From: Kocuria coralli
GTDB taxonomy: Bacteria; Actinomycetota; Actinomycetes; Actinomycetales; Micrococcaceae
Assembly: GCF_008831305.1 (NCBI RefSeq)
Contig: NZ_ML708623.1
Span: forward strand, 33,383 to 97,382
Length of the DNA stretch: 64,000 nt
Direction: 5' to 3'
Both the position numbers and the translations under genes were made by a program. The notes under the pieces were generated by a model, which saw only the letters and a program-made list of their open reading frames with translations, searched no databases and was not told the DNA's origin. Below are positions 52,896-61,824 of the stretch, piece after piece. Within the stretch, counting starts at the first letter, position 1; each line of letters starts with the position of its first letter.

Positions 52896-53690
52896 ATGAG
52901 CACCGAGTCGCAGCAGAACCGAGACACCGGCATCGTGCAGTCGGTGGACCGCGCCGTCACCATCCTCGAGTTCCTCGCCCATGAGGGCGAGGCGGGGGTC
53001 ACCACGGTGGCAGAGGCCCTCGGCGTGCACAAGAGCACCGCCTTCCGGCTCATCGGGACGCTGGAGGCCCGGGGCATGGTGGAGCAGACGGAGGACCGCG
53101 GTAAATACCGTCTCGGCGTCGGCCTGATCCGGATGGCGGGTACGACGGCGGCCCGGATCGACATCGTGCAGGCCTCACGCCCGATCGGCAAACGACTGGC
53201 CGCCGATACCGGTGAGACGGTCAATCTGGCCGTGCTGGTCGACGCCTCGGCCCTCTACCTCGACCAGATCGCCGGAGCCGCGACCCTGCAGCCCTACAAC
53301 TGGGTCGGCCAGCGCATCCCCCTGCACGCCACCAGCAACGGCAAGGTCCTCGCCGCAGCGCTCGAGGCCGACGAGGTGGACCGGCTGCTGCCCGATCTGA
53401 AGCGGTATACCGAACGCACCATCACCCGTCGCCGGACGCTGCACCGCGAGCTCGCCGAGGTCCGCCGAGAGGGATACGCCGTGACCGTCGACGAGCTCGA
53501 GGAGGGGATGACGGCGCTCGCCGCACCGGTGCGCGATGCCCATGGCGACATCGTCGCCTCCCTCAGCGTGAGCGGCTCGAGCTTCCGCCTCACCCCCGAT
53601 TCCCGTGAGGAGATCGTGGCGCTGGTCGTCACCGCCGCCGACGAGGTGTCTGAGGCCCTCGGCTGGGTGCCGCCCGTCGACCCGGCGTGA
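52896..53690 (+). CDS. IclR-family transcriptional regulator
   Basis: A 264-residue regulator: IVQSVDRAVTILEFLAHEGEAGV, then LGVHKSTAFRLIGTLEARGMVEQ (recognition helix) and an effector domain with LHATSNGKVLAAAL and APVRDAHGDIVASLSVSG. It follows fhs on the same strand and probably controls the metF-like operon and itself through the GTTGCG-type boxes. It resembles the other IclR protein in the window and the two share box sequences, so they may cross-talk. It ends 10 bases from the convergent nhaA gene. Confidence 0.9.
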   Translation: MSTESQQNRDTGIVQSVDRAVTILEFLAHEGEAGVTTVAEALGVHKSTAFRLIGTLEARGMVEQTEDRGKYRLGVGLIRMAGTTAARIDIVQASRPIGKRLAADTGETVNLAVLVDASALYLDQIAGAATLQPYNWVGQRIPLHATSNGKVLAAALEADEVDRLLPDLKRYTERTITRRRTLHRELAEVRREGYAVTVDELEEGMTALAAPVRDAHGDIVASLSVSGSSFRLTPDSREEIVALVVTAADEVSEALGWVPPVDPA

Positions 53691-53700
53691 GCGCAGCCGC

Positions 53701-55557
53701 TCACGCCGGCTGCGTGTCGAGGGCGCGCCGGACCCCTGAGGCCATGGCGAGGCTGTTCAACGGTCCGTCGAAACGGGTTCCGTTGATGTAGACGATCGGA
53801 GCGCTGCCGGCTTCGGCCTCCTCCAGATCCAGGTTGTCGTCGTCGACCCGGCCGCGATCGATCTGCCGGTTGATGCGCTCCTCGAATTTCGCGACGTCGA
53901 GCCCGACCCGCTCGGCGGCCGCGCTGACCAGGTCGTTGTCGATCTCCGGGCGGATCCGGGTGAGTTCGTCGTGCATCTCCCAGAACCGGCCCTGTGCTCC
54001 GGCCGCTTCGAGGGCGAGCGCCGCCGTCCTGGCCGCCTCGGAGGTCGTGTGATGACGGAGGACCATCCGGACCCTGTCCCCCATGACGCGACGCACCTGG
54101 GAGAGGGCCTCGGCGGTGTCATGCCGGTAGGCCAGGTTCATCGCCGCGTAGACCACGAGCGTGGCAGGGGCTTGGAGGTCGCCGCGAATGTGATCGGTCT
54201 CAGGGTCAACCTCCCGGTCCAGGTGCATGCCCGCCGGTGGAGGCAAGGGCCGGAACCGCTCGCCCGCGCGGAAGACGACCCAGGCGCACAGCAGCGCCAC
54301 CACAGAGGCCAGTAGCACGCCGACCCGCGCCTGGTCCGCGACCGCGCCGTCGTCGATGGCCAGCCCGACCACCAGCAGGGAGATCGTGAACCCCATCCCG
54401 GACAGTGCCGCGGCACCGGCGATACGGGGAAGGTCCAGGCCCGGCAGGCGGGAGGAGGGCACGAGTTTGAGCACGCAGGCAGCGGCGGCCGTGATGCCCA
54501 CGGCCTTCCCGACCACGAGGCCCAGGACCACGCCCCACGTGAGCTTGGAGGTGAAGGCCGATCCGAGCGCATCGGGCGTCAGCGCGACGCCCGCGTTCGC
54601 CAGGGCGAAGAGCGGCACCACGATGTAGTTGACGTACGGCGGCAGCACCGCGGAGAGGCGCTGGTTCAAGGGGACGGAGTAGGAGACCACCGCGCGGACG
54701 CTGCGGGCCATATCGGGCTGCGGGGCCTGACGGAAGAGCTGGAACATCCGCGACGCCAGCACCACGTCGCGGCGCCGGGGCGGATAGACCGGCATGATGA
54801 GCGCGATCAGGACACCGGCGAGGGTCGCGTGCACGCCCGAGGCGTAGAAGCACGCCCAGGTGTAGATGCCGAGCACGGCATACGGCATGACCCGCCAGAC
54901 GTTGAGCTTCTGCAGCGCCCACACCCCGGCCAGGCCGAGGATCCCCAGCGCGAGCGCCCAGATATTGAGGTCATCGGTATAGAAGACCGCGATGACCGAG
55001 AGCGCGCCGATGTCGTCGACCACCGCCAGCGCCAGCAGGAAGACCTTGAGCCGGGGAGCGTTCCGCGGCCCGATGAGGGCGAGCATGCCGAGTGCGAAGG
55101 CCGTATCGGTGGATATCACCGATCCCCAGGCGGTGGAGTACCCCTCTCCCCAGGTGACGAGCAGGAAGATCAGCGCCGGGGCCGCCAGCCCGCCCAGGGC
55201 GGCCACCACGGGCAAGATCGCGCGCTCCTTGGTGCGCAGCTCACCCAGCGTGAGCTCGCGACGCACATCCAGGCCGACCATGAAGAAGAACAGGGCCATC
55301 AGACCCTCGTCGACCCATTCGCTCAGAGGCAGCTGGAAGGTGAAGGAACCGGTGGTGAACCCGAACTCCGTGCTCCAGACGCTTTCGTAACTGGAGCCGA
55401 TATTGGCCCACACCAGAGCCGCGACCGTGGCTGCCGCCAGCGCGAGGGCCGAATAGGTCTCGTTGTTCAGCAGGTTCTTGAGACGTACTTTCCTCTGCAT
55501 CGCACGCCGAAAATCACTTCCGTGGTTACCGTCGCGCGATCCTGGAGCTTCTTCCAC
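53701..55557 (-). CDS. nhaA: Na+/H+ antiporter NhaA with C-terminal thioredoxin-like domain
   Basis: A 618-residue fusion. Residues 25-435 form NhaA with about 12 helices: FFFMVGLDVRRELTLGELR, STDTAFALGMLAL and the ion-binding pair in LALAVVDDIGALSVIAVFY. The last 175 residues form a DsbA-like thioredoxin fold (FWEMHDELTR, APIVYINGTRFDG) in which the usual CxxC is replaced (VVYAAMNLAYRH), so it cannot do thiol redox chemistry. Such fusions are known among actinobacterial NhaA. The protein exchanges Na+ for H+ in pH and salt homeostasis. The GTG at 55557 has GGAGGG 8 bases upstream. Confidence 0.9.
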   Translation of the reverse strand: MEEAPGSRDGNHGSDFRRAMQRKVRLKNLLNNETYSALALAAATVAALVWANIGSSYESVWSTEFGFTTGSFTFQLPLSEWVDEGLMALFFFMVGLDVRRELTLGELRTKERAILPVVAALGGLAAPALIFLLVTWGEGYSTAWGSVISTDTAFALGMLALIGPRNAPRLKVFLLALAVVDDIGALSVIAVFYTDDLNIWALALGILGLAGVWALQKLNVWRVMPYAVLGIYTWACFYASGVHATLAGVLIALIMPVYPPRRRDVVLASRMFQLFRQAPQPDMARSVRAVVSYSVPLNQRLSAVLPPYVNYIVVPLFALANAGVALTPDALGSAFTSKLTWGVVLGLVVGKAVGITAAAACVLKLVPSSRLPGLDLPRIAGAAALSGMGFTISLLVVGLAIDDGAVADQARVGVLLASVVALLCAWVVFRAGERFRPLPPPAGMHLDREVDPETDHIRGDLQAPATLVVYAAMNLAYRHDTAEALSQVRRVMGDRVRMVLRHHTTSEAARTAALALEAAGAQGRFWEMHDELTRIRPEIDNDLVSAAAERVGLDVAKFEERINRQIDRGRVDDDNLDLEEAEAGSAPIVYINGTRFDGPLNSLAMASGVRRALDTQPA

Positions 55558-55778
55558 GCAGCGAACCCTCCCTCATATGTGCTCGATACCCCAGATGAGA
55601 GTCGAAGACCCGGCCGCCCGCGGGGATGGACGACCCGCCTCCCGACTCTACGCCTCCGGTGACAGGCGGCCGGCGGCCTCGGACGGTGACGGGTTTGAAC
55701 GGCGGCGGCTCGGAACATCGAAGCGGCGGTGCGCGTTGCCCGGGGTGGAAGCAGAGCATCCATCAGTGAGGAGTAGTA
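55558..55778. promoter_or_regulatory. divergent control region, possible structured nhaA leader
   Basis: 221 bases. On the minus strand GAGTCG (55648-55643) pairs with CGACTC (55604-55599), and CTCAT (55598-55594) with ATGAG (55578-55574), the latter directly before GGAGGG, the nhaA binding site. This could be a regulatory 5' leader. On the plus strand GAGGAG at 55768-55773 serves the aldo/keto reductase. Confidence 0.35.
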
Positions 55779-56744
55779 GTGAACAACGCAACTCGCACAG
55801 CCACCGTGCAGATCCCGGGGACCGATCTGGAGATCTTCCCCGTCAACCTCGGGGGCAACACCTTTGGATGGACCACCGACGAGCGGGAATCCTTCGCCGT
55901 ACTGGACTCCTTCGTGGAGCAGGGCGGCAACTTCATCGATACGGCGGACGTCTACTCCGCCTGGGCCGAGGGAAATTCCGGCGGCGAGTCCGAGACCGTG
56001 CTGGGATCCTGGCTGGCCACCCGAGGCGTGCGGGATCAGGTCGTGATCGCCACCAAGGCCGGCCAGCTGGAAGGCCGCAGCGGGCAGTCCCGGGAGACCG
56101 TTCACGCCGCGCTCGATGGCTCGCTCAAGCGCCTCCGCACGGACTACGTCGATCTCTTCTACGCCCACTTCGACGACGAGTCGGTGCGGATCGCAGACCA
56201 GGCTCGCACCTACGACGAGCTGGTGCGCGCAGGCAAGGCGCGGCACATCGGGGTCTCGAACTACTCACCCGAACGGATGCGCGAGTGGTTCGAGGTCGCC
56301 GCGGCGGAGGGTCTGGCCCAGCCGGTGGCGATCCAGCCGCAGTACAGCCTGGTCCATCGCAAGGACTTCGAGACCGCCTACGCACCGATCGCCCGGGAGT
56401 TCGGGGCCGGGGTCTTCTCCTATTTCTCCCTCGCCTCCGGCTTCCTCACCGGCAAGTACCAGACCCAGGAGGACCTGGCGGGCGCGGACCGCGAGTCCAT
56501 GGCCGAGGGCTACTTCTCGGAGGACGGCCTGAAGACGGTCCGTACCGTCATGGATATCGCCGGGGCCCACGATGTTCCGGCGTCGTCCATCGCCCTGGCC
56601 TGGCTGCTGGCCAAGGGGGTCACCGCGCCGATCGCATCGGCACGGAACGAGGAGCAGCTCACCGCGCTGATGGCCGCCCCCTCCGTGCAGCTCTCCGAGG
56701 AGGAGGTCCGCCGGCTCGACGACGCCTCCTCGCCGTTCGCCTGA
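55779..56744 (+). CDS. aldo/keto reductase
   Basis: A 321-residue NADPH-dependent oxidoreductase with the (beta/alpha)8 fold. The catalytic tetrad is visible as D and Y in FIDTADVYSAW, K in VVIATKAG, and H in LFYAHFDD. It reduces aldehydes or ketones; the group (GGNTFGWTTDE start) resembles YajO/Tas-type proteins with unknown natural substrate. The start codon is GTG at 55779, with GAGGAG 5 bases upstream. It is convergent with the sugar transporter gene across a long hairpin. Confidence 0.88.
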   Translation: MNNATRTATVQIPGTDLEIFPVNLGGNTFGWTTDERESFAVLDSFVEQGGNFIDTADVYSAWAEGNSGGESETVLGSWLATRGVRDQVVIATKAGQLEGRSGQSRETVHAALDGSLKRLRTDYVDLFYAHFDDESVRIADQARTYDELVRAGKARHIGVSNYSPERMREWFEVAAAEGLAQPVAIQPQYSLVHRKDFETAYAPIAREFGAGVFSYFSLASGFLTGKYQTQEDLAGADRESMAEGYFSEDGLKTVRTVMDIAGAHDVPASSIALAWLLAKGVTAPIASARNEEQLTALMAAPSVQLSEEEVRRLDDASSPFA

Positions 56745-56763
56745 GCGAGGCAGAACAGGCGAA

Positions 56764-56821
56764 ACCGGCTGCGCCGTGTCCCTCGCCGGGAGATACCCGC
56801 GAGAGACACCGCGCAGCCGGT
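56764..56821. terminator. bidirectional terminator hairpin
   Basis: ACCGGCTGCGC begins the left arm (56764) and GCGCAGCCGGT ends the right arm (56821). The arms pair over about 22 of 25 positions. It separates the convergent aldo/keto reductase and sugar transporter genes. Confidence 0.75.
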
Positions 56822-56843
56822 GAAGCCGATACGGAAGGGGTGG

Positions 56844-58292
56844 TCAGCGGTCCTCCGCGAGCTCGCTCTCGGGCAGTCCGAGGACCCCTGCCATCTCCTC
56901 GAGCGGCACCTGCTTGGTCTCGGGCATGATCTTGAGGACCCAGAAGAGCTGCAGCACCATGCAGACGAAGAAGATCGCGAAGGCCGTTCCGCCTCCGAAG
57001 GCCCCGGAGACGGCGGGGAACGTCCAGGAGATGACGGCGGCGAAGAACCAGTGGGTGAAGCTGCCGAGGGCCTGACCCTGGGCGCGGACCTTGTTGGGGA
57101 AGATCTCGGCGATGAAGACCCAGATCACGGAACCCTGGCCGAAGGCGTGAGCGGCGATGAACACGATCAGGCCGACGAGGACGAAGACGGACGAGGCGGG
57201 GCTGAAGCCGGCTTCGGGGTCACCCGTGAAGAAGACCAAGGCCACGGCTCCGAGGGAGACCAGGTAGCCGATCGAACCGACGAGCATCAGCTTGCGGCGG
57301 CCGATCTTATCGATCACCGTCAGCGCGGCCATCGTGGCGAACAGGTTCACCAGGCCGACGACGACGGACTGCAGCAGCGCCACGTCACCGCTCGCACCTG
57401 CCATCTCGAAGATCGAGGGAGCGTAGTAGAGGATCGCGTTGATGCCGGAGAGCTGGTTGAAGGCCGCGATCGCGATCGCGAGCAGGATCACCTTGCGGTA
57501 GCGGGAGGTGAACAGATTCACCTTGCCGATGTTCTGATCCCGCAGAGCGGCCTCCTCCATCTCGCGGAACTCCGCGACGAGCTCCTCGCGGGAGCTGGTC
57601 AGGCGCGTGAGCACCCCGAAGGCACGGTCACCGAGGCCCTGGATGTAGAGCCAGCGCGGGCTTTCGGGAAGGGTGAAGACCAGGATGAAGAAGACCAGCG
57701 CCGGGAGCGCCTCGACGATGAACATCCACCGCCAGGCCACGGAGTCGTCGATGGTCCGCGAGATGACCCAGTTGGACAGGTAGGCCAGGAGAATACCCAG
57801 CACCACGTTGAACTGGACGAGGCCCACCAGACGGCCGCGCAGCCGGGCCGGCGAGATCTCGGTGGTATAGATCGGCGCGACCACGCTGGCCGCGCCCACC
57901 CCGACGCCGCCGACGAAGCGGGCGATCATGAAGAAGTACCAGCCGGCGGTCGACTCGCTGGCGACCCCGCTGCCGATCGACGAGAAGAAGTACAGGATCG
58001 CGATCGCGAACAGCACCTTCTTCCGCCCGTACCGGTTGGAGGGATAACCCGCGAACAACGCACCGATGATGGTGCCGATCAGGGCCGTAGCGACGGTGAA
58101 GCCGAGTCCGAAGCCGCCGAGGTCGAAGACCCGCTGAAGCGAGCTGGTCGTTCCCGAGATGACAGCGGTGTCGAAGCCGAACAGCAGACCGCCCAGGGCT
58201 GCGACGATCGCGCTGCGCAGGACCAGGCCGTTGGCTCCGCGAGACGCTGCGACCGAGCCTGCGGATGAGGACGACGTAGGGGATGTGGACAC
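56844..58292 (-). CDS. sugar porter family MFS transporter
   Basis: A 482-residue, 12-helix sugar/proton symporter (XylE/IolT group). Family signatures are present: GGLLFGFDTAVISG in helix 1, RFVGGVGVGAASVVAPIYTTEISP, GRRKLMLVGSIGYL, PESPRWLYIQG in the central loop and PETKQVPLEEM at the end. It probably imports a hexose, pentose or inositol. The GTG at 58292 follows AAAGGAG by 5 bases; the longer frame to 58334 is not supported. Its upstream region has an inverted repeat at 58308-58358. Confidence 0.9.
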   Translation of the reverse strand: MSTSPTSSSSAGSVAASRGANGLVLRSAIVAALGGLLFGFDTAVISGTTSSLQRVFDLGGFGLGFTVATALIGTIIGALFAGYPSNRYGRKKVLFAIAILYFFSSIGSGVASESTAGWYFFMIARFVGGVGVGAASVVAPIYTTEISPARLRGRLVGLVQFNVVLGILLAYLSNWVISRTIDDSVAWRWMFIVEALPALVFFILVFTLPESPRWLYIQGLGDRAFGVLTRLTSSREELVAEFREMEEAALRDQNIGKVNLFTSRYRKVILLAIAIAAFNQLSGINAILYYAPSIFEMAGASGDVALLQSVVVGLVNLFATMAALTVIDKIGRRKLMLVGSIGYLVSLGAVALVFFTGDPEAGFSPASSVFVLVGLIVFIAAHAFGQGSVIWVFIAEIFPNKVRAQGQALGSFTHWFFAAVISWTFPAVSGAFGGGTAFAIFFVCMVLQLFWVLKIMPETKQVPLEEMAGVLGLPESELAEDR

Positions 58293-58307
58293 GAGGACTC
58301 CTTTGTC

Positions 58308-58358
58308 GGTGTGAGCCACGGGTGGTGGACCCACCTAGTATGTGACTGTCCTCACACC
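58308..58358 (-). promoter_or_regulatory. inverted repeat flanking the sugar transporter promoter
   Basis: GGTGTGAG (58308-58315) and CTCACACC (58351-58358) are a perfect inverted pair with 35 bases between. TAGTAT (58336-58341, ATACTA on the minus strand) may be the -10 of the transporter gene. The layout suits a dimeric repressor or a looped operator. Confidence 0.4.
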
Positions 58359-58437
58359 AAAGGAAGAGTCCGCAGGTCACATTGCGTTGCCCAGGGCCGT
58401 CGAGCCGCCCTGGACCCAGCTTGTTACGCCCGTCGGG

Positions 58438-59145
58438 TCACGGCGCCTCGATGACGCCGCACGCCAGCCGGTCACCGGCGTCGCCGGTCGCCGTCGTGTC
58501 CTCGTCGGGGCCTTCCGAGGCGTAGCGCTCCGGAATGTTGGCGAAGTTGTCGGGGTCGGCATGGATCATGATGGCGCTGCCGTCGTCGTCCATGAGCAAG
58601 GATTCATCCAGGCGGTCGGTGATGACCGTCATCGATCCGCTGCCGTCCTCGTTGACCAGAAGAGTCGGCAGGTCCCCGGCATGACCTGGGTGATCGGCCC
58701 CTCCCTCACCGGGTATATGGGATCCGGCGGACAGGAACGCCCCGGTGTCCGAGGGATCGTCAGGCGCAGCGCTTTCGGCTTCGCACTCGCCTACCTGATG
58801 AACATGGAACCCGTAGAAACCGGGTTCCAGGTTCTCCACGTCAGCGTCGATCTGAACGCCTCCATCAGTCGGGACCACCCTCACCTCCCCGACGGAACCG
58901 CCGTCGACCCCGGCCAGGGCGGCAGTTCCCAAAGGCGCCGATCCTCCTTGGGTCGCCTCCGAAGTCGTCCCGTTCGACTGGGACGTCGCGTCGCCCTCAG
59001 GAGTGGCCGTGTCTGCACCATCGCCGTTCGCGCAGGCGCTGAGAGCCAGGACCGCGCCCAGTGACAGCGCCACCAGGCGGAGACGCCCAGGCGGGAGCGG
59101 TCGGCTCAGAGCGGATGTGTTCGTGTACGGGGCGGGGGTAGGCAT
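58438..59145 (-). CDS. sodC: superoxide dismutase family protein (Cu/Zn type), lipoprotein
   Basis: A 235-residue secreted protein. The signal peptide LVALSLGAVLALSAC ends in a lipobox cysteine near residue 38, followed by a Thr/Ser-rich linker of about 35 residues and the SodC fold: copper ligands in GFYGFHVHQVGEC, bridging and zinc ligands in HIPGEGGADHPGHAGDLPTLLVNEDG, and DRLACGVI at the end with the conserved disulfide cysteine. The conserved arginine before the last cysteine is seen as DAGDRLACG. It converts superoxide outside the membrane. The ATG at 59145 was chosen because GAGGA precedes it; a GTG five codons earlier covers that site. Confidence 0.87.
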   Translation of the reverse strand: MPTPAPYTNTSALSRPLPPGRLRLVALSLGAVLALSACANGDGADTATPEGDATSQSNGTTSEATQGGSAPLGTAALAGVDGGSVGEVRVVPTDGGVQIDADVENLEPGFYGFHVHQVGECEAESAAPDDPSDTGAFLSAGSHIPGEGGADHPGHAGDLPTLLVNEDGSGSMTVITDRLDESLLMDDDGSAIMIHADPDNFANIPERYASEGPDEDTTATGDAGDRLACGVIEAP

Positions 59146-59266
59146 CTTTGTCGTCCTCACTCGGCAGTACTGCCGGATCGTACTGGTTCGTTACCCCTGA
59201 TCCCGGGCGGGACGCCCGTTCTCAGGCTGCTGACAATTGCTTCGGGCTCCTCCACGACTCCGGGGC

Positions 59267-59321
59267 GATCCGTCGGTGATCCGTCGGTGATCCGTCAGTG
59301 ATCCGTCAGTGATCCGTCAGT
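59267..59321. repeat. five tandem copies of an 11-bp unit
   Basis: GATCCGTCGGT occurs twice and GATCCGTCAGT three times, without gaps. The last copy contains the stop codon of the multicopper oxidase (TGA on the minus strand at 59319-59317), so the same stop in other copies lies just beyond it. Confidence 0.95.
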
Positions 59322-61563
59322 GATGGTCACCACCGTGGCCGCCGTGGAAAGCCATGATGCTGGCGGGCAGGACCACGAAGGGACGCATCATCGTGTGGTC
59401 CTCGTGGTCGAGGATGTGGCAGTGGTACATGAACGACCCGTTCGCCCCGGCGAAGTGCCCCAGCACCGTGACGATCTCACCGGGCCTCACGACCCAGGTC
59501 TCCTTCGTCCCGCCGGTGATCGCGTCGATGGGCACCAGGCCCGGCAGGGGCAACGGCTGAGCGGTCGATCCGGTCACGGGATCGAATCCGGGTACGTTGC
59601 CCCCAGCGATCCCCCAGGAGCGGCGCTCGATCATCTGGAACGTGGTCATGTGGATGTGGATCGGATGCGCGGGTCCGCCGAGGTGGACGACATGCCACAT
59701 CGCCCAGTCCTTCTCCGCGAGCAGGATCCGCACGGCGTCGTCGAACAGCTTGGGCCCCGCGCGCAGGATCAGCGGATCGCCGCCCTCCCGCGACAGGCGG
59801 ATCACCTCCGTGTCGCCGATCTCTTCCGGGGCCAGATGGCTCACGTCCTCGAGTTCCCACATCTGCGGATGCACGTTGCCGCGCGTACCGGGCGGGATCA
59901 CCCCGATCCAGACGTGCTTGACGTCCTCGATCTTGTCCTTGACGGGGTCGGGGCCGACCACCGGAGCGCCATCGCTGTCCAGGCGCCACCGGTAATAGGC
60001 GGGGTTGAGCTTCTTCGGGAGCTTGAAGGGATCCTTGCGCTGCCGCTTGTCCACGGTGAATTGCATCACCGTGGCATCGGGCTGGCCCAGGCGGGGGTTG
60101 AGGTTGGTGGCGTTCTCGTTGCGCAGCTCCACCGTGCGCCCGCGCAGGGCCGCGAAATCCACCAGCACATCCGTACGCTCCCCCGGCCCGAGTTCAACGA
60201 CGCCGTTCGGCGCGATGACGGGCTCGGGCAGGAATCCGCCCTCGGTCCCGATGACCACCAGGGCCTGGGACTTCCGGTCCATCCCGAAGGCAGTCGGATC
60301 AGCACCGAAGCCTCCCGCCGGGTTCGACGCCAGATTCGTATCCAGCGGAACCGCTTCGTCGGTGGTGTCGTAGAGCGCGAAGCGGTAGATGCGGGAGTTG
60401 GACGCGTTCAGCAGGCGAATGCGGTGCCAGCGGGCCTCCACCCGGTGAGTCGGCCAGATCTTCCCGTTCACGGAGTTGAACGGACCGGTGACGGGGATCT
60501 CGGTGGCCGTATCGTCGGCGCCGATACCTGCCTGCTTGTACAGGAACCGCCCCGTGGGCCGGAAGTCCTCCGGGCTGCCGGGCTCCGATTCGAGGTTGCG
60601 GTCGGCCACCATCAGCTGCAGCTCGAAGGCACCTGCGGGAAGGCGGAGTCTCTCCTCATTCGCGTCGCGGATCAGATAGAAGCCGGCCAGCCCCGCGTAG
60701 ACGCTGAAGCGGGTCACCGCCATGGCGTGGTCGTGGTACCACATCGTGCATGCCTCTTGCCGGTTGGGATAGGTGCACCGGGCAGTGTGGCCGGGCAGCA
60801 TCACGTTGTGCGCCCAGCCGTCGTTGTGACCGTCGGTGAGGGCACCGTGAAGGTGCACGCTCGTGGCGGCGCGGATCCCGTCGGTGCCGGCAAGGCGAGG
60901 ATAGGCGTTCTCCGGCTGCGGATGCAGGTGGCCGTGGCCATGGTCCTCCTGCGCCATCCCGCCCGGCTGGCCCGCGATGCGGATGGTCTCCCCGATCCCG
61001 CTCGGATGCGGTGGCACCCGGACGACGTCATAGGGAAGGCCCGCCGGTTCGTCCTCGAGATGGTCCTGATGGCCGTGGGAATGCCGGCCGTCCTCGGTGA
61101 GCGCGTTCCTCCAGTCGATCAGGACGAGGCGATGGGACTGGACTTCGATCGTGGGCCCCGGCATCTTGCCCTCGTAGGTCCAGGCGTCGACGAGGGGCAG
61201 ATCGGCATGGTGGCGGACCTTTGCGATCTCGGCGGAGACGGAGACCGGGATGCCCCTGGGTCGTTCCCACGCGCGAATGACACTGGGCATGGGCAGGTGG
61301 TCGCGGAACTTGCGCAGTCCGAGCGTCGACGCCTCTCCGGGGAAGTGAGATCGAGAAAGCCCCTCCTCCTCGTCGGGGTGCACGATCCCGTCCGGGGCGC
61401 CGACCAGGGTGATCTCGGACTGGACCACCGCGCTGCCGGTCTCCGCGTCGTTGCGGAGGAGCTGTTCCTCGCGGTTCCCGGCACCCTCCGGAGGATCTTG
61501 GTGAATGTCGTTCTGTGCATCCGTGGATGACGCGGATCGCCCGGATGGTGTCGCCGTTGACAT
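59317..61563 (-). CDS. multicopper oxidase (CotA/phenoxazinone synthase-like)
   Basis: A 748-residue three-domain multicopper oxidase. The four copper-binding blocks are present: SVHLHGAL, MWYHDHAMA, HPIHIHMTTF and YHCHILDHEDHTMMRPF. No clear signal peptide or Tat motif is seen, so it may be cytosolic or spore-coat-like CotA in type. Such enzymes oxidise phenolic compounds, bilirubin or metals with O2. A His/Gly-rich tail (GGHGGDHH) may bind metal. The ATG at 61563 has only a weak site upstream, after a 260-base A+T-rich leader region. Confidence 0.9.
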   Translation of the reverse strand: MSTATPSGRSASSTDAQNDIHQDPPEGAGNREEQLLRNDAETGSAVVQSEITLVGAPDGIVHPDEEEGLSRSHFPGEASTLGLRKFRDHLPMPSVIRAWERPRGIPVSVSAEIAKVRHHADLPLVDAWTYEGKMPGPTIEVQSHRLVLIDWRNALTEDGRHSHGHQDHLEDEPAGLPYDVVRVPPHPSGIGETIRIAGQPGGMAQEDHGHGHLHPQPENAYPRLAGTDGIRAATSVHLHGALTDGHNDGWAHNVMLPGHTARCTYPNRQEACTMWYHDHAMAVTRFSVYAGLAGFYLIRDANEERLRLPAGAFELQLMVADRNLESEPGSPEDFRPTGRFLYKQAGIGADDTATEIPVTGPFNSVNGKIWPTHRVEARWHRIRLLNASNSRIYRFALYDTTDEAVPLDTNLASNPAGGFGADPTAFGMDRKSQALVVIGTEGGFLPEPVIAPNGVVELGPGERTDVLVDFAALRGRTVELRNENATNLNPRLGQPDATVMQFTVDKRQRKDPFKLPKKLNPAYYRWRLDSDGAPVVGPDPVKDKIEDVKHVWIGVIPPGTRGNVHPQMWELEDVSHLAPEEIGDTEVIRLSREGGDPLILRAGPKLFDDAVRILLAEKDWAMWHVVHLGGPAHPIHIHMTTFQMIERRSWGIAGGNVPGFDPVTGSTAQPLPLPGLVPIDAITGGTKETWVVRPGEIVTVLGHFAGANGSFMYHCHILDHEDHTMMRPFVVLPASIMAFHGGHGGDHH

Positions 61564-61824
61564 GATGAACCCGATTTCTCAGCTGCCATTATTTCCGCGC
61601 CGATTACCGTATATTCCGCGCAGTTCGTCTCTGAATCCGGAAAACGACTATCGGCATATTGGCAACGATTGATCTTTACGATAAAACTGTCAAGGGATCA
61701 TGAGGCGATTTCACAAGTTCCACGATCAGGGCCGGCGGAACGAACAGGACAGGACCGCCGTTTTGCACAGTTCCCGCAGGCAGGCGGCCCTTGAGCGCAT
61801 CATTATCCCAACGCAGTCAAGGAA
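61564..61824 (-). promoter_or_regulatory. upstream region of the multicopper oxidase
   Basis: 261 bases without a gene and with lower GC than the flanks. A perfect -35 TTGACA lies on the minus strand at 61694-61689, but the position 17 bases further reads only AATCGT, so the promoter is uncertain. TATACG lies near 61610. Confidence 0.35.

Noticed and set aside
59267..59321. Tandem 11-bp array as a replication or plasmid iteron
   Set aside because: No replication gene nearby, and the array is fixed to the end of a metabolic gene.
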